This document shows positions 1 to 7,812 of a stretch of 37,077 nucleotides of DNA, piece after piece; within the stretch, counting starts at the first letter, position 1, and the number at the start of each line of letters is the position of its first letter. Below the pieces are notes generated by a model, which saw only the letters and a program-made list of their open reading frames with translations, did no database searches and was not told where the DNA came from. Origin of the DNA: Archaeoglobales archaeon (lineage in GTDB: Archaea > Halobacteriota > Archaeoglobi > Archaeoglobales > Archaeoglobaceae); the NCBI GenBank assembly GCA_003662995.1, contig QMZC01000013.1, forward strand, positions 1-37,077. The letters are read 5' to 3'. A program made the position numbers and the translations under genes.

Positions 1-1057
1 CTATCAACCACTTGGAATCGAATTTAACCAAATCGTCGTAATTTTGTCCAGTTCCAACAAAAAGAATGGGTCTGTTGGTGACAAAGCTTATCGATATGGC
101 TGTCCCACCCTTTGGATCTGCATCGAGTTTTGTTAAAATACTCCCATCTATCCCCACAGCTTCGTTGAACATCCTCGCCCTCTCAACGGCATCGTTTCCG
201 GCAATGCTCTCATCAACAAATATCGTTAAATCTGGCTTTGTGACCCTCTTAATCTTCCCCAATTGATCGATCAGATTCTTCTTTGTGTGCATCCTTCCAG
301 CGGTATCTGCCAGAACAAAGTCTATTTTCTTGCTCTCGGCATGCTTTATCGCATCATAGATTACTGCTGCCGGATCAGCCCCAGCTTTGTGCTTTATTAG
401 TCTAACATCAAGCCTTTTCGCATGCTCCTCCAACTGTTCTATTGCACCAGCCCTAAAAGTGTCGCCAGCAGCCATGACAACTGTATAGCCTCCATCCATC
501 AGCATTTTGGCAACCTTTGCTATCGTCGTCGTCTTACCAGTCCCGTTAACCCCAGCAAAGATTAAATTTAGGGGTTTCTTTTCCTTCAATTTTTCTTCAA
601 CAAACTCATCAAAATCAAACTTGTTTGTGTCTAAAATTTCAATAATTATGGATTTCAGTTCATTTAAAACAATGTTTGATAGCTTTTCACCAATCTTTTT
701 CCTTCTACCAACCAACCTTTCTCTAAGCCTGTTCGAAATCTCCTCAACAACTTCAAAAGCAACGTCACTCTCCAAAAGTATGATTTCCAATTCAGAAAGT
801 ATATTATCGATCCTCTTTTCATCGATTATTACCTCCCTCTCTAAAACAACTGCAGCTATCTTGTCTTTTAGACTAATTTTCTTTTTAACCTTTTCTTTAG
901 CTTTAATTTCGATTTCTGCTTTTGCTTCTTTTGTTTTCTCTGTTTCCTCTATTTTTACTTCTCTCGCCTCTTTTACTTCTTTTACCTCTGCTTCCTCATC
1001 CAGCTCTTCAACTTTCTTTCTGAAGGATTTCAACTTCTCCTTCAGAGCTTTAAACAT
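1..1057 (-). CDS. ftsY: Signal recognition particle receptor FtsY (C-terminus cut by window edge)
   Basis: SRP-type GTPase that docks SRP-ribosome complexes at the membrane. Seen: a highly charged Lys/Glu-rich N-terminal stretch (residues about 1-60), the helical N domain, then the NG domain with P-loop GVNGTGKT at about 169-176, the DTAGR G3 motif, and a TKLDADPKGG stretch that fits the G4 and closing-loop region. Start chosen at the ATG at 1057 because AAAGGGGAC precedes it at a normal distance. The gene runs off the left end of the window, so only about 350 residues are present and the extreme C-terminus is missing. It is the last visible gene of the minus-strand ribosomal operon, 28 bases after prefoldin alpha. 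The charged N-terminal region is typical for a receptor that binds the membrane peripherally. Confidence 0.96.
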   Translation of the reverse strand, partial: MFKALKEKLKSFRKKVEELDEEAEVKEVKEAREVKIEETEKTKEAKAEIEIKAKEKVKKKISLKDKIAAVVLEREVIIDEKRIDNILSELEIILLESDVAFEVVEEISNRLRERLVGRRKKIGEKLSNIVLNELKSIIIEILDTNKFDFDEFVEEKLKEKKPLNLIFAGVNGTGKTTTIAKVAKMLMDGGYTVVMAAGDTFRAGAIEQLEEHAKRLDVRLIKHKAGADPAAVIYDAIKHAESKKIDFVLADTAGRMHTKKNLIDQLGKIKRVTKPDLTIFVDESIAGNDAVERARMFNEAVGIDGSILTKLDADPKGGTAISISFVTNRPILFVGTGQNYDDLVKFDSKWLI

Positions 1058-1085
1058 TTTTGTCCCCTTTTGATTAGTTTGAATT

Positions 1086-1508
1086 TTACTCCTTACTCTC
1101 CTTTTGAGCTTTTGCCAATTCTTCCTGAATTCTCCTTGCCTGCCCAACAATCTGCTGCAAAACCTGCTCAAGCTTAGCTATGTTTTCATTTACCTTCTCC
1201 TTCTTCCTCTTCAACGTTTCAATTGCCTCATCAACCTGCTTTTCAACAATGATTCCAGCTCCAACATCTACAAGCATCTTCTTTGAATCTTTAACATCTA
1301 CGTAAGCAAAAACTCCACCGCCAAGATTCATCAAAGCCTCGACACTACCATCTAACGATTCGAAGTACTCTAAGCTCTCAATTGTTTTATCAAGTTCAGC
1401 CTGCACCAACTCCAATTCAACAATTCTTCTTTGTACTGCCTCACTTTCAGCCTGCAGTTGTTGCAGAATGAAAATCTGTTCTTGCATTTTTTCTTCATCC
1501 ATTCCCAT
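1086..1508 (-). CDS. pfdA: Prefoldin alpha subunit
   Basis: Subunit of the hexameric (alpha2beta4) archaeal chaperone that hands unfolded proteins to the thermosome. About 140 residues, the usual size. Seen: an N-terminal coiled coil with many Gln/Glu (about 5-50), a central beta-hairpin segment containing VDVGAGIIVEK, and a second coiled coil rich in Lys/Glu/Gln to the C-terminus. The start is ambiguous: ATG codons sit at 1511, 1508 and 1502. AGGTGG ends at 1513, so the ATG at 1508 has the 4-base spacing used by neighbouring genes. It overlaps the stop of rpl18a (ATGA at 1511-1508), so the two are translationally coupled. Confidence 0.95.
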   Translation of the reverse strand: MGMDEEKMQEQIFILQQLQAESEAVQRRIVELELVQAELDKTIESLEYFESLDGSVEALMNLGGGVFAYVDVKDSKKMLVDVGAGIIVEKQVDEAIETLKRKKEKVNENIAKLEQVLQQIVGQARRIQEELAKAQKESKE

Positions 1509-1699
1509 CATTCCACCTTTTCCTCATCAACTTTCACAACTTCCTCAATTTTTATCAAGTTTCTCTTCACCTTATGATGACTGCCAATCAGCGAATATGT
1601 CTTTTCTATGGCAAAGCTCTCGTTGTGAGCTTCAACAACCTTTTTAAAAGGCATCCAGATGTTTGCATCTTTAAATTTACCAACTACCTGAAACTTCAT
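1508..1699 (-). CDS. rpl18a: Large ribosomal subunit protein L18Ae (LX)
   Basis: Small ribosomal protein of 63 residues, beginning MKFQVVGKFKD, the LX/L18Ae family signature in archaea. The start at 1699 is supported by GGGTGAT three bases upstream. An upstream in-frame codon at 1729 would give 10 extra unrelated residues and overlap eif6, so it is rejected. It lies 4 bases after eif6 and overlaps pfdA by 4 bases. The gene order eif6-rpl18a-pfdA-ftsY is widely conserved in Euryarchaeota. Confidence 0.93.
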   Translation of the reverse strand: MKFQVVGKFKDANIWMPFKKVVEAHNESFAIEKTYSLIGSHHKVKRNLIKIEEVVKVDEEKVE

Positions 1700-1703
1700 A
1701 TCA

Positions 1704-2357
1704 TCACCCCATAAACAAAGCTTCTTCAATTATGCCAAGCTCAAAACCAGTTGTATCTCTCCCAACCACATATCCCTTGGTGTTTGCTACGAGGCTGGAA
1801 GCTACCATATCATTACCGAAGTTTACGGTTCCAGTCATAGCTTCAACACCCATGATTTTATTTATTCTCTTAACCTCCCACTCACTCACGTTCGGATTTA
1901 GTAGTCCACCTCTGTTTGTCACAACTGCTGCCATCCCAACTGTTTTTATCCCGCCAATTGTCCCTTTGACTATCTCTATATCTAATGCATCCTTAATTTT
2001 TTCTAAGGTTTCGTCATCCAACTCTGGATGGGCTATACCACCTTTGTCATTTATACACAAATTGTTCCCCAAACACGTCATCTGCGTATCTATAACTCTG
2101 ACGTCGAAGTGTTTACTGAGCTTTTCAATCTCCTTTGTGGTTGCTAAATTGCTAACAACCGCCCCATTTGAGTTCGCTGCAATCAACGCCCCAACCAACT
2201 CTGAACCTGCAACCGTTGTTACAACAACGTCCACTTCCAACTCCTCTTTTACTGCATCAATCATATTTTGCTCATTCAACCCAACTATCGCCGTGTGTTC
2301 AGTCGCTTTTACATACAATCCAATTAGTGGATTACCCCTTATTGCCAGAAGTTTCAT
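1704..2357 (-). CDS. eif6: Translation initiation factor aIF6
   Basis: Anti-association factor that binds the 50S subunit (near L14) and blocks premature joining with 30S. 217 residues, the normal archaeal length. Seen: repeated pentein (alpha-beta propeller) units, each with hydrophobic strand plus Gly-Asn motif: RGNPLIGLYVKATE near the N-terminus, the conserved CLGNNLCINDKGG stretch near residues 95-108, and TNRGGLLNPNVSE about 147-159. It lies between rpl31e (5-base gap) and rpl18a (4-base gap) on the same strand, consistent with one ribosome-biogenesis transcript. Confidence 0.96.
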   Translation of the reverse strand: MKLLAIRGNPLIGLYVKATEHTAIVGLNEQNMIDAVKEELEVDVVVTTVAGSELVGALIAANSNGAVVSNLATTKEIEKLSKHFDVRVIDTQMTCLGNNLCINDKGGIAHPELDDETLEKIKDALDIEIVKGTIGGIKTVGMAAVVTNRGGLLNPNVSEWEVKRINKIMGVEAMTGTVNFGNDMVASSLVANTKGYVVGRDTTGFELGIIEEALFMG

Positions 2358-2362
2358 GCAAT

Positions 2363-2629
2363 TTAAGCCAACTCTGCCTCAACACTACCATCATCAAATT
2401 TAACGGCTCTAATTCTTATCCTTGCCGGTGGTTTTTGTGCACCTCTCTCCCAGATCTTCTCGTTTATACCTGCATCGAGCTTAACGTCTTTTATATTCGC
2501 CTTCATGTGCTTGCTTAGAAATTTCCTAACGTACTTCATTGACTTCTTTGCTCTGAGCCATCTGGGATACTTTTTCATTTTTTGCCTCAACCTTATCGAA
2601 TAAATCCTTTCAACGACTATCTTAGCCAT
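2363..2629 (-). CDS. rpl31e: Large ribosomal subunit protein L31e
   Basis: 88-residue basic protein beginning [16 protein letters not shown] with the typical [15 protein letters not shown] segment, matching archaeal L31e. The start at 2629 is chosen because AAGGTGGT lies 4 bases upstream. A longer in-frame start at 2647 would add six residues and include this Shine-Dalgarno in the coding region. It follows rpl39e by 24 bases. Confidence 0.95.
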   Translation of the reverse strand: MAKIVVERIYSIRLRQKMKKYPRWLRAKKSMKYVRKFLSKHMKANIKDVKLDAGINEKIWERGAQKPPARIRIRAVKFDDGSVEAELA

Positions 2630-2653
2630 TGCTACCACCTTAAACATTAAACC

Positions 2654-2806
2654 TTAAATCTTAAGCTTTCTAGCCCTCCAGTTTCTTCTCTTAGGACTGG
2701 CAAAAACTTTTCTGTTTGTTTTTAAAGTTATCCATATTGGAGCTCTCCTATTCTGTTTTAAAGCCTTTGCCAATCTTTTCTTAACACCAACCGTCTTTTT
2801 ACCCAT
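2654..2806 (-). CDS. rpl39e: Large ribosomal subunit protein L39e
   Basis: A 50-residue, very basic protein starting [15 protein letters not shown] and ending with a [11 protein letters not shown] tail, the hallmark of L39e, which lines the peptide exit tunnel. It is easily missed by size filters. The start at 2806 is preceded by GGTGAT at a 3-base distance. It lies between the PDCD5-like gene and rpl31e, the usual archaeal arrangement (rpl39e-rpl31e-eif6). Confidence 0.95.
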   Translation of the reverse strand: MGKKTVGVKKRLAKALKQNRRAPIWITLKTNRKVFASPKRRNWRARKLKI

Positions 2807-2826
2807 TATATCACCTTGAAAGTTGA

Positions 2827-3162
2827 TTATTTCCTTATTATTTTGGTCTCCCTCTTCTTAGGAGCCACTCTTCTCAAAATCTCAACAAGCATCTCATCCG
2901 AAATCCTCTGATTCAACCTTCCACTTTGAGCGAGCATAATAAGTTGATTTTCAACGCTTTCAGCAATCTCAGGATGTGCCAATTTAAGCCTTGACAACCT
3001 TTCCTTAGCCTCTGGCTCCAGAATTGCCCTCAAAATAGCCTTTTTCTGCATTTCAATCTGTTTTTGCATTTCTTGCTGTCTCTGCAATTCCTCCAACTCC
3101 CTTTGCCTTTGAGCTTGCAACTCCATCAACTTCCGTCTTCTGATCTCCTCAAGTTCGTCCAT
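2827..3162 (-). CDS. PDCD5-family DNA-binding protein
   Basis: 111-residue helical protein of the PDCD5/TFAR19 family, which in archaea is annotated as a small DNA-binding protein; its cellular role is not well settled. Seen: a long charged N-terminal helix with Glu/Arg/Gln repeats (about 1-45), then the compact helical core with [18 protein letters not shown] (about 47-64) and the [15 protein letters not shown] segment, and a basic tail. The start at 3162 has AGAGGTGAG just upstream. Position between rps19e and rpl39e is the conserved archaeal context. Confidence 0.93.
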   Translation of the reverse strand: MDELEEIRRRKLMELQAQRQRELEELQRQQEMQKQIEMQKKAILRAILEPEAKERLSRLKLAHPEIAESVENQLIMLAQSGRLNQRISDEMLVEILRRVAPKKRETKIIRK

Positions 3163-3199
3163 ACTCTCACCTCTGTCTTAGGCAATAAGTATTTTTGTC

Positions 3200-3643
3200 T
3201 TAGTATTTCTCCAAAGCGGGAATCTGCTTAACCAACTCCTTTTTAACCTCTCCAGCAGTTTTATCTAAGAATGATCTGCCCTGTGGTGTTACAATTCTGC
3301 CTTCCTTGGTCTTTGTTACAAATCCCACTTTTTCAAGCTCTTGTAACGTTTTTTTTACTATTGATCCGCTCCCCCTCCTGAATTTGGGTGGCTTTGAACC
3401 TCTCCTTTTCCTTCCTCCATAGTAGGTTCTTAACCTTTGTATACCAACAGGGCCATCAGTGTATATCCGTCTTAGTATTGAAGCAACCCTTACATACCAC
3501 CAGTCTTCCTGTTCAGGACTTCTCTGTTTGTGTACACCAGTCTTCACGAACTTAGCCCATTCTGGCTCCTCAATCATGTCTTTTAATTTCTCAGCAACCT
3601 TTTTTATCAACATTTCCGCTGGAACGTCATACACCGTTGCCAT
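3200..3643 (-). CDS. rps19e: Small ribosomal subunit protein S19e
   Basis: 147-residue 30S protein. Seen: the N-terminal [44 protein letters not shown] (a strongly conserved S19e core), the [15 protein letters not shown] segment, and the GGRKRRG...[11 protein letters not shown] winged-helix part. The start at 3643 is preferred over 3661 because GAGGTGTGG lies directly upstream and the family normally starts MATVYDV. It follows the YhbY-like gene by 25 bases. Confidence 0.95.
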   Translation of the reverse strand: MATVYDVPAEMLIKKVAEKLKDMIEEPEWAKFVKTGVHKQRSPEQEDWWYVRVASILRRIYTDGPVGIQRLRTYYGGRKRRGSKPPKFRRGSGSIVKKTLQELEKVGFVTKTKEGRIVTPQGRSFLDKTAGEVKKELVKQIPALEKY

Positions 3644-3668
3644 ATCCACACCTCTTTCCAACTCTTAC

Positions 3669-3881
3669 CTAAACCTTCTCAAACGTTAACACAAACCCTC
3701 TGAAATCAACCAACTTACCATTAACCTTAGCCTTAATCTCCTCCGCCAACTCCTTCTTATCTTTATTTCTGAAACTTCTGAGCATTTTAACCTTAACCAT
3801 TCCTCTTTTTTCAAGTTGAAGATTGATTTCCTTGATTACACCATCTGTCAACCCCTTCTTACCCACATTTATCGTAACCAT
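3669..3881 (-). CDS. YhbY-like (CRM domain) RNA-binding protein
   Basis: 70-residue protein with the CRM/YhbY fold pattern: a basic start, VGKKGLTDGVIKEINLQLEKRGMVKVKMLRS (GKxG turn then helix), and the C-terminal VDFRGFVLTFEKV strand. YhbY proteins bind pre-ribosomal particles, which fits its place at the head of this ribosomal operon. A TATA-like AACTTTTTTAAAA lies about 20-32 bases before the ATG with no clear Shine-Dalgarno, so the operon's first message is probably leaderless or nearly so. Confidence 0.9.
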   Translation of the reverse strand: MVTINVGKKGLTDGVIKEINLQLEKRGMVKVKMLRSFRNKDKKELAEEIKAKVNGKLVDFRGFVLTFEKV

Positions 3882-4346
3882 TTAGCATCAACAACCGATG
3901 TTTTAAAAAAGTTTGCTTTGGTGTTCCTATTTTTGAGGGTTAAAAATTGAATTAAAAAAATAATGGGAAATAATACTATGTAGAAGTTCTCCAATTTATA
4001 ACTCACATAGTCAATACAACCACTGCCATTCGACTTTACGAGTTTGAATGAGCATTCAATAGCTAATTTAACTACTTGTAAGCCACCTCTACAGCAAATT
4101 TATCAGCCTTCTTTCTCTTATCCAAGTTCTTGGGATTAAAAAATGCTTATAACTCAATATTCCGTTCAATCTTTCAATATCGAAGTTGCTCCATAGGATT
4201 GGGATAGTGGCTTAATGAAGATGCTAAACATATAAATTTTCTGAGTATGAATTGAGAACAATAGATATGTTATTATGCTTCCTGATAACATTGCTTTGTT
4301 AAAGTATTTAAAAATTTTAGAAATAATAAAATCTAACAAAAAGAAT
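3882..4346. other. Gene-poor AT-rich spacer with a possible decayed coding remnant
   Basis: About 465 bases lie between two divergently transcribed units. No tRNA, CRISPR or intact gene is visible. On the minus strand around 4060-4195 a short run reads WSNFDIERLNGILSYK and continues for about 35 codons before stops and frame changes, which could be the last trace of a mobile-element gene. This reading is weak because no family is recognised. Confidence 0.3.
3901..3913 (-). promoter_or_regulatory. TATA box of the yhbY-rps19e-...-ftsY operon
   Basis: On the minus strand the sequence reads AACTTTTTTAAAA about 20-32 bases before the yhbY ATG. No other TATA-like run with this spacing is seen, and all genes downstream are tightly spaced, so this probably drives the whole operon. 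Confidence 0.55.
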
Positions 4347-4388
4347 AAATTTAAATAGTGGTGTAAATAATTGATGTGATAAGGTGAT
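4347..4388 (+). promoter_or_regulatory. TATA box and Shine-Dalgarno of the protease gene
   Basis: AAATTTAAAT at 4347-4356 is a TATA-like element. GGTGAT at 4383-4388 is a perfect archaeal Shine-Dalgarno three bases before the ATG at 4392. Intact expression signals are notable because the gene behind them carries two frameshifts. Confidence 0.55.
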
Positions 4389-4391
4389 TAG

Positions 4392-5435
4392 ATGAAAGTT
4401 AGAATTGGGTTAGTATTGTTGTTGATGTTGGTGATGGTGGTGGGAAGTATAATAGATATAGTAATGGCAAACATTAATAGCAAGCCAGAGGGAGTAATAA
4501 GAATTGGAAAACCAGACAAGAAGACGAAAGAACTGATAAACAATGCTCTAAAAGATGGAAAACTGACTCTTAAGGAATTGGAAAACCTTATAGAAAACGA
4601 TGTTAAGGTACTAGCAACCGATGCACCAGAGGATGTTCTTGAAAAGAAACTCTCAAAAATTAAATATGATTATGACATTAGTATCCTCAGATGTTGCAGC
4701 TAAAATGGAAAAATTGATGGCTGAAGAGTTTAAGCAGAAATACGGTTACCATCCAGATGATGTGGGACTCAAACCTGGAAGCATCAGCAAAGAAGAATTT
4801 GAAAAGATGGTGAGAGGGGGTAAAATAGATACCAATGATGCGATAAGAAAAAACGTTGGTATTTTAGGATGTGGAGACCCAAATAGTCCACCTTATGCCA
4901 GTTCATACGGTACTATTTGGATACACGTGTTTCCTGCTAAAGATGCTGCACGTACCCCGGTGGAAGGGTCTAACTCTATTGATGTTGGGGATGCTAAGGA
5001 TAGATTCAAGGGTTATTTTAAATCAGAATGTATATTTTAGAACATTATAACAAGTGGGATGCTAGTGGAATTGGAACTAACCTGTCTCAACTGCTTGATG
5101 ATTTGGCAAACGAAGCTCCTAGCTATATAGATATAGAATACAACGATATTGTTATTGGCTGGGTTAGATGGGGTAGTAACAACGGGATGGCTTATCTAGA
5201 TGGACACTATGCAGTTTGTGCAGAAGCCCCGGATGTTTGGTATTGGCCAAACTGGCAAGACGACATAGCAGTACAGCATGAGATGTCGCACCTCTTTGGT
5301 GCTCAAGATACTGTAGAATCTTGTGGAAATTGCAATGATGAATGTATAATGGATTACTGGTATGCTTGGCAGGGTTACGCACATTGGGAATGGTATCATA
5401 GAAGTATCATAGATGATAACATTTGGAGGCAATAA
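4392..5435 (+). pseudogene. Secreted metzincin-like zinc metalloprotease, interrupted by two frameshifts
   Basis: Read in three pieces: 4392-about 4690, about 4680-5033 (shifted +1) and about 5028-5435 (shifted back). The first piece begins with a signal peptide (basic MKVRIG followed by a Leu/Val/Met-rich core, likely cleaved near VMA). The last piece has HEMSHLFGAQD encoded at 5277-5309, an HExxHxxGxxD zinc site as in snapalysin-like metzincins, and CIMDYW, a plausible Met-turn, flanked by Cys residues. All three pieces have ordinary codon use and together give about 345 residues, so they come from one gene. The two shifts cancel, so the first and last pieces share a frame. It may be a recent pseudogene, a sequencing error pair, or much less likely recoded. 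The next gene starts right at its stop codon. Confidence 0.72.
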
Positions 5436-5768
5436 ATGAAGTTCGAACACATAGTTGCGATAATCGCAATCTTCACCATACTAATTTTTGGTTATGTGGT
5501 GTTAAACAAGTATCATCAGGAATTCCACGTCCCAAAAGCGATAAAAGCAAACGTTTGCAATCGTGGAAATAAAATTCACAACATTACAATTACAGTTTTT
5601 GATTCTGAAAGAAAAGAGATTTTCAATAAAACCTATCAAATTGATAACCATACCTGTATCAGTACCGGTGGTATCACCTCCACTCCGGGAAATTACACCT
5701 TTGTTGTTCAAGTGGATAATTTAACAGTAAAACAACAGGGAAAAGTTTATGATAGTGGAGGAAAGTGA
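5436..5768 (+). CDS. Small membrane-anchored protein with an extracytoplasmic beta-rich domain
   Basis: 110 residues. Seen: an N-terminal membrane segment (about 6-24, VAIIAIFTILIFGYVVL) followed by a domain with several NxT/NxS sequons and alternating hydrophobic residues, like an Ig/CARDB-type fold (NITITVFDSERKEIFNKTY). Two Cys residues (about 41 and 74) could form a disulfide outside the cell. The ATG directly follows the TAA of the metalloprotease with no gap, so the two are translationally coupled and may act together, for example as anchor or inhibitor; that is inference. The 3' end overlaps aroE tail-to-tail by 22 bases. Confidence 0.7.
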   Translation: MKFEHIVAIIAIFTILIFGYVVLNKYHQEFHVPKAIKANVCNRGNKIHNITITVFDSERKEIFNKTYQIDNHTCISTGGITSTPGNYTFVVQVDNLTVKQQGKVYDSGGK

Positions 5769-6613
5769 CCATTGGTGGATGTTGAGATAAAAGAAGTGGA
5801 ATTTAAGGTTAAGCTATTAATTGCTGCTTTTTTCATCACTTCAACGGGGGCTTTTTTTCCAGTCCAAATTTCAAATGCTTTTGCCCCCTGATACACAAGC
5901 ATGTCAATGCCATAAACGACCTTGCACTTCCTTTTCCTTGCAAGTTTTATCAATTCAGTTTCCATCGGATTATAGACCGTATCGAACACAACAACGTCTC
6001 TAATCAAACTATGAGGTAAAGGCGGTTTACTCTCAAAACCCTTCATGCCAAGCGGTGTGGCGTTGACTATTACATCGATCTTACCTTCAAGCTTTTCTAT
6101 CTCGTTATATGGGATAAAAATACTTTCACCGTATCTCCTAAGCTCTTCAACCAGCTTCAATCCTCTCTGTTCCGTTCTGTTTGAGATAACAACCAAAGAC
6201 TTCTCAATCAAAGCAAAGGCTATAGCTCTTGCAGCCCCTCCAGCACCAACTATCAAAATGTTCTTCCCCTCAACGTTCACCCTACTACTCTCCAAAGCCT
6301 TTAAAGCCCCGTAGGCATCCGTGTTGTAGCCTTTCATGGTTTCCAGATCAATCGTGTTTATGGCCCCAATTCTTGCTGCGAGGCTATCAGGCTTAACGAA
6401 CTCCAAAGCTTTTTCTTTGTGTGGAATTGTGATGTTCAAACCCTTAAATCCCAAAGCCTTCGCACCAAAAATCGCTTTATCCACTTCATTCGGCTTTACT
6501 TCGAATGCTAAATAAACGGCGTCAATACCCAATTGTTTGAAAGCGGCATTGTGCATGGCTGGTGAAACGGAATGCTTGACGGGGTAACCTACTAAGCCGA
6601 AGTACATCGTCAT
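5747..6613 (-). CDS. aroE: Shikimate 5-dehydrogenase
   Basis: NADP-dependent reduction of 3-dehydroshikimate to shikimate in aromatic amino acid synthesis. Seen: GYPVKHSVSPAMHNAAF near the start (shikimate-binding Ser pair), NITIPHKEKA with the catalytic Lys (about 61-70), NTDAYGA with the catalytic Asp near 101, the Rossmann loop GAGGAARAIA about 126-135, NRT for NADP phosphate contact, NATPLGM, and YQGAKAFEIWTG near the C-terminus. 288 residues; the last 20 or so (Ser/Thr-rich) extend past the usual end. Start could be M1 or M3 (MYFGLVG). It stands alone, divergent from the nitroreductase; other shikimate genes are not in the window. Confidence 0.95.
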   Translation of the reverse strand: MTMYFGLVGYPVKHSVSPAMHNAAFKQLGIDAVYLAFEVKPNEVDKAIFGAKALGFKGLNITIPHKEKALEFVKPDSLAARIGAINTIDLETMKGYNTDAYGALKALESSRVNVEGKNILIVGAGGAARAIAFALIEKSLVVISNRTEQRGLKLVEELRRYGESIFIPYNEIEKLEGKIDVIVNATPLGMKGFESKPPLPHSLIRDVVVFDTVYNPMETELIKLARKRKCKVVYGIDMLVYQGAKAFEIWTGKKAPVEVMKKAAINSLTLNSTSFISTSTNGHFPPLS

Positions 6614-6732
6614 TGTGTTTGTGGAGGTGCTTAATTACCTTTCTCAATCAAATCATTTGGGTGTTGGATGGTGAAAATAATTTTCGGAATAAATAAGGCA
6701 AAATTTTTATCTTTTTCCCATTAACGAAACCC

Positions 6733-7314
6733 ATGGATTACTTTGAATGCGTTGAAAAAGTTATCAAGGAAAGGAGGAGCTGCAGAGTTTATGAAGAGAA
6801 AGACGTTGAGGATTGGAAAATTAAAAAGATTATAGAGCTGGCAATGTGGGCACCATCGGCGATGAATAGACAGCAGTGGTACTTCGTTGTTGTGAAAGGG
6901 CAAAAACTAAAGGAGGTTTATAGGGCTTTGGAAAAATCCTTCGACTACATACTTCCAAGACTTGAAAGGTTCTTTGCTAAAACGCCGAAGGTCATAACCT
7001 TCACAAAACAGTTCTTTAAATCCTTGGATAGAGTTCCAGTTATTATATTTGTGTATTACATCCCAACAGGCGATGATTACAGCGATTTACAAAGCGTCTC
7101 AGCAGCAATTCAAAACATGCTGTTGGCTGCTCATGCACTGGGTTTAGGTACTTGCTGGATGACAGGCCCAATACACATGGAGGATGAGATAAACAGGGTT
7201 TTGGGTGTAGAAGATAAAAAGCTGGTTGCTGCTGTAACAGTTGGCTATCCAGCCAAAAAGCCACCAACACCACCAAGAAGGGATGTAGACAAGAAAGTTG
7301 TTTGGTTAAATTAG
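6733..7314 (+). CDS. Nitroreductase-family FMN oxidoreductase
   Basis: 193 residues with the nitroreductase fold. Seen: KERRSCRVYEEKDV near residues 12-25 (FMN phosphate contact), the APSAMNRQQWYFVVV motif about 41-55, a central insertion rich in Phe/Leu, and LLAAHALGLGTCWM (about 130-143), the second FMN-binding signature. C-terminal VGYPAKKPPTPPRR is typical. Substrate cannot be told from sequence: archaeal members include ferredoxin- or F420-type and nitro-reducing relatives. A TATA-like AAATTTTTATC lies 20-30 bases before the ATG and no Shine-Dalgarno is evident. Confidence 0.9.
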   Translation: MDYFECVEKVIKERRSCRVYEEKDVEDWKIKKIIELAMWAPSAMNRQQWYFVVVKGQKLKEVYRALEKSFDYILPRLERFFAKTPKVITFTKQFFKSLDRVPVIIFVYYIPTGDDYSDLQSVSAAIQNMLLAAHALGLGTCWMTGPIHMEDEINRVLGVEDKKLVAAVTVGYPAKKPPTPPRRDVDKKVVWLN

Positions 7315-7360
7315 TTTTCCGATGGAAAAAAGAAATGGGGAAAAAGGTGGAACAACAATA

Positions 7361-7396
7361 ATTTTATAAATCTCATTTTAAGCCTAAGTGAGGTGA
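7361..7396 (+). promoter_or_regulatory. TATA box and Shine-Dalgarno of rps6e
   Basis: ATTTTATAAA at 7361-7370 is a strong TATA element, and AGGTGA at 7391-7396 is a Shine-Dalgarno six bases before the ATG at 7403. The start site predicted 25 bases after the TATA would leave a short leader just holding the Shine-Dalgarno. Confidence 0.6.
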
Positions 7397-7402
7397 GTTG
7401 AC

Positions 7403-7786
7403 ATGGAGTTCAAGGTTGTAATCTCTGATCCAAATACAGGAAGGGCTTATCAGAAGGTTATTAGTGGAGCCAATGCAAACAGGCTGATAGGAAAGCAGGT
7501 TGGAGATATAATCAATGGTACACTCGTTGAATTGCCTCCAGACTACGAGCTTCAGATTACTGGGGGGAGCGATAAGGACGGTTTTCCAATCAGACCCGAC
7601 ATACCTGGGGCTGTAAGAAAGAGAATTCTCGTTTCTGGAGGGGTGGGCTACAGACCTAAGAGAAAGGGAATGAGAAAGAGGAAGACTGTGAGAGGAAGGG
7701 TTATTTCAAGGGATATAGTGCAAATTAACGTAAAAGTTGTCAAACATGGAAAAGTGCCGTTGGATGAGTACTTTAAGAGTGGGTAA
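7403..7786 (+). CDS. rps6e: Small ribosomal subunit protein S6e
   Basis: 127-residue archaeal S6e, the short form lacking the eukaryotic phosphorylated tail. Seen: MEFKVVISDPNTGRAYQKV at the start, the TGGSDKDGFPIRPDIPG core (about 54-70), and the basic RPKRKGMRKRKTVRG segment. In many Euryarchaeota the gene is followed by aIF2-gamma; here it is followed instead by a methyltransferase 26 bases downstream. Confidence 0.96.
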   Translation: MEFKVVISDPNTGRAYQKVISGANANRLIGKQVGDIINGTLVELPPDYELQITGGSDKDGFPIRPDIPGAVRKRILVSGGVGYRPKRKGMRKRKTVRGRVISRDIVQINVKVVKHGKVPLDEYFKSG

Positions 7787-7812
7787 GAGTTGATAATTTT
7801 GTATAACCGGTT

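Noticed and set aside
507-1073. A 188-codon plus-strand open frame over ftsY
   Set aside because: It is the antisense shadow of the ftsY N-terminal region. Its Ser/Phe-rich content comes from reading Glu/Lys codons backward, and FtsY is unmistakable on the other strand.
1732-2403. A 223-codon plus-strand open frame over eif6
   Set aside because: Antisense of a conserved translation factor, with low-complexity Ser/Pro/Thr content and no start signals.
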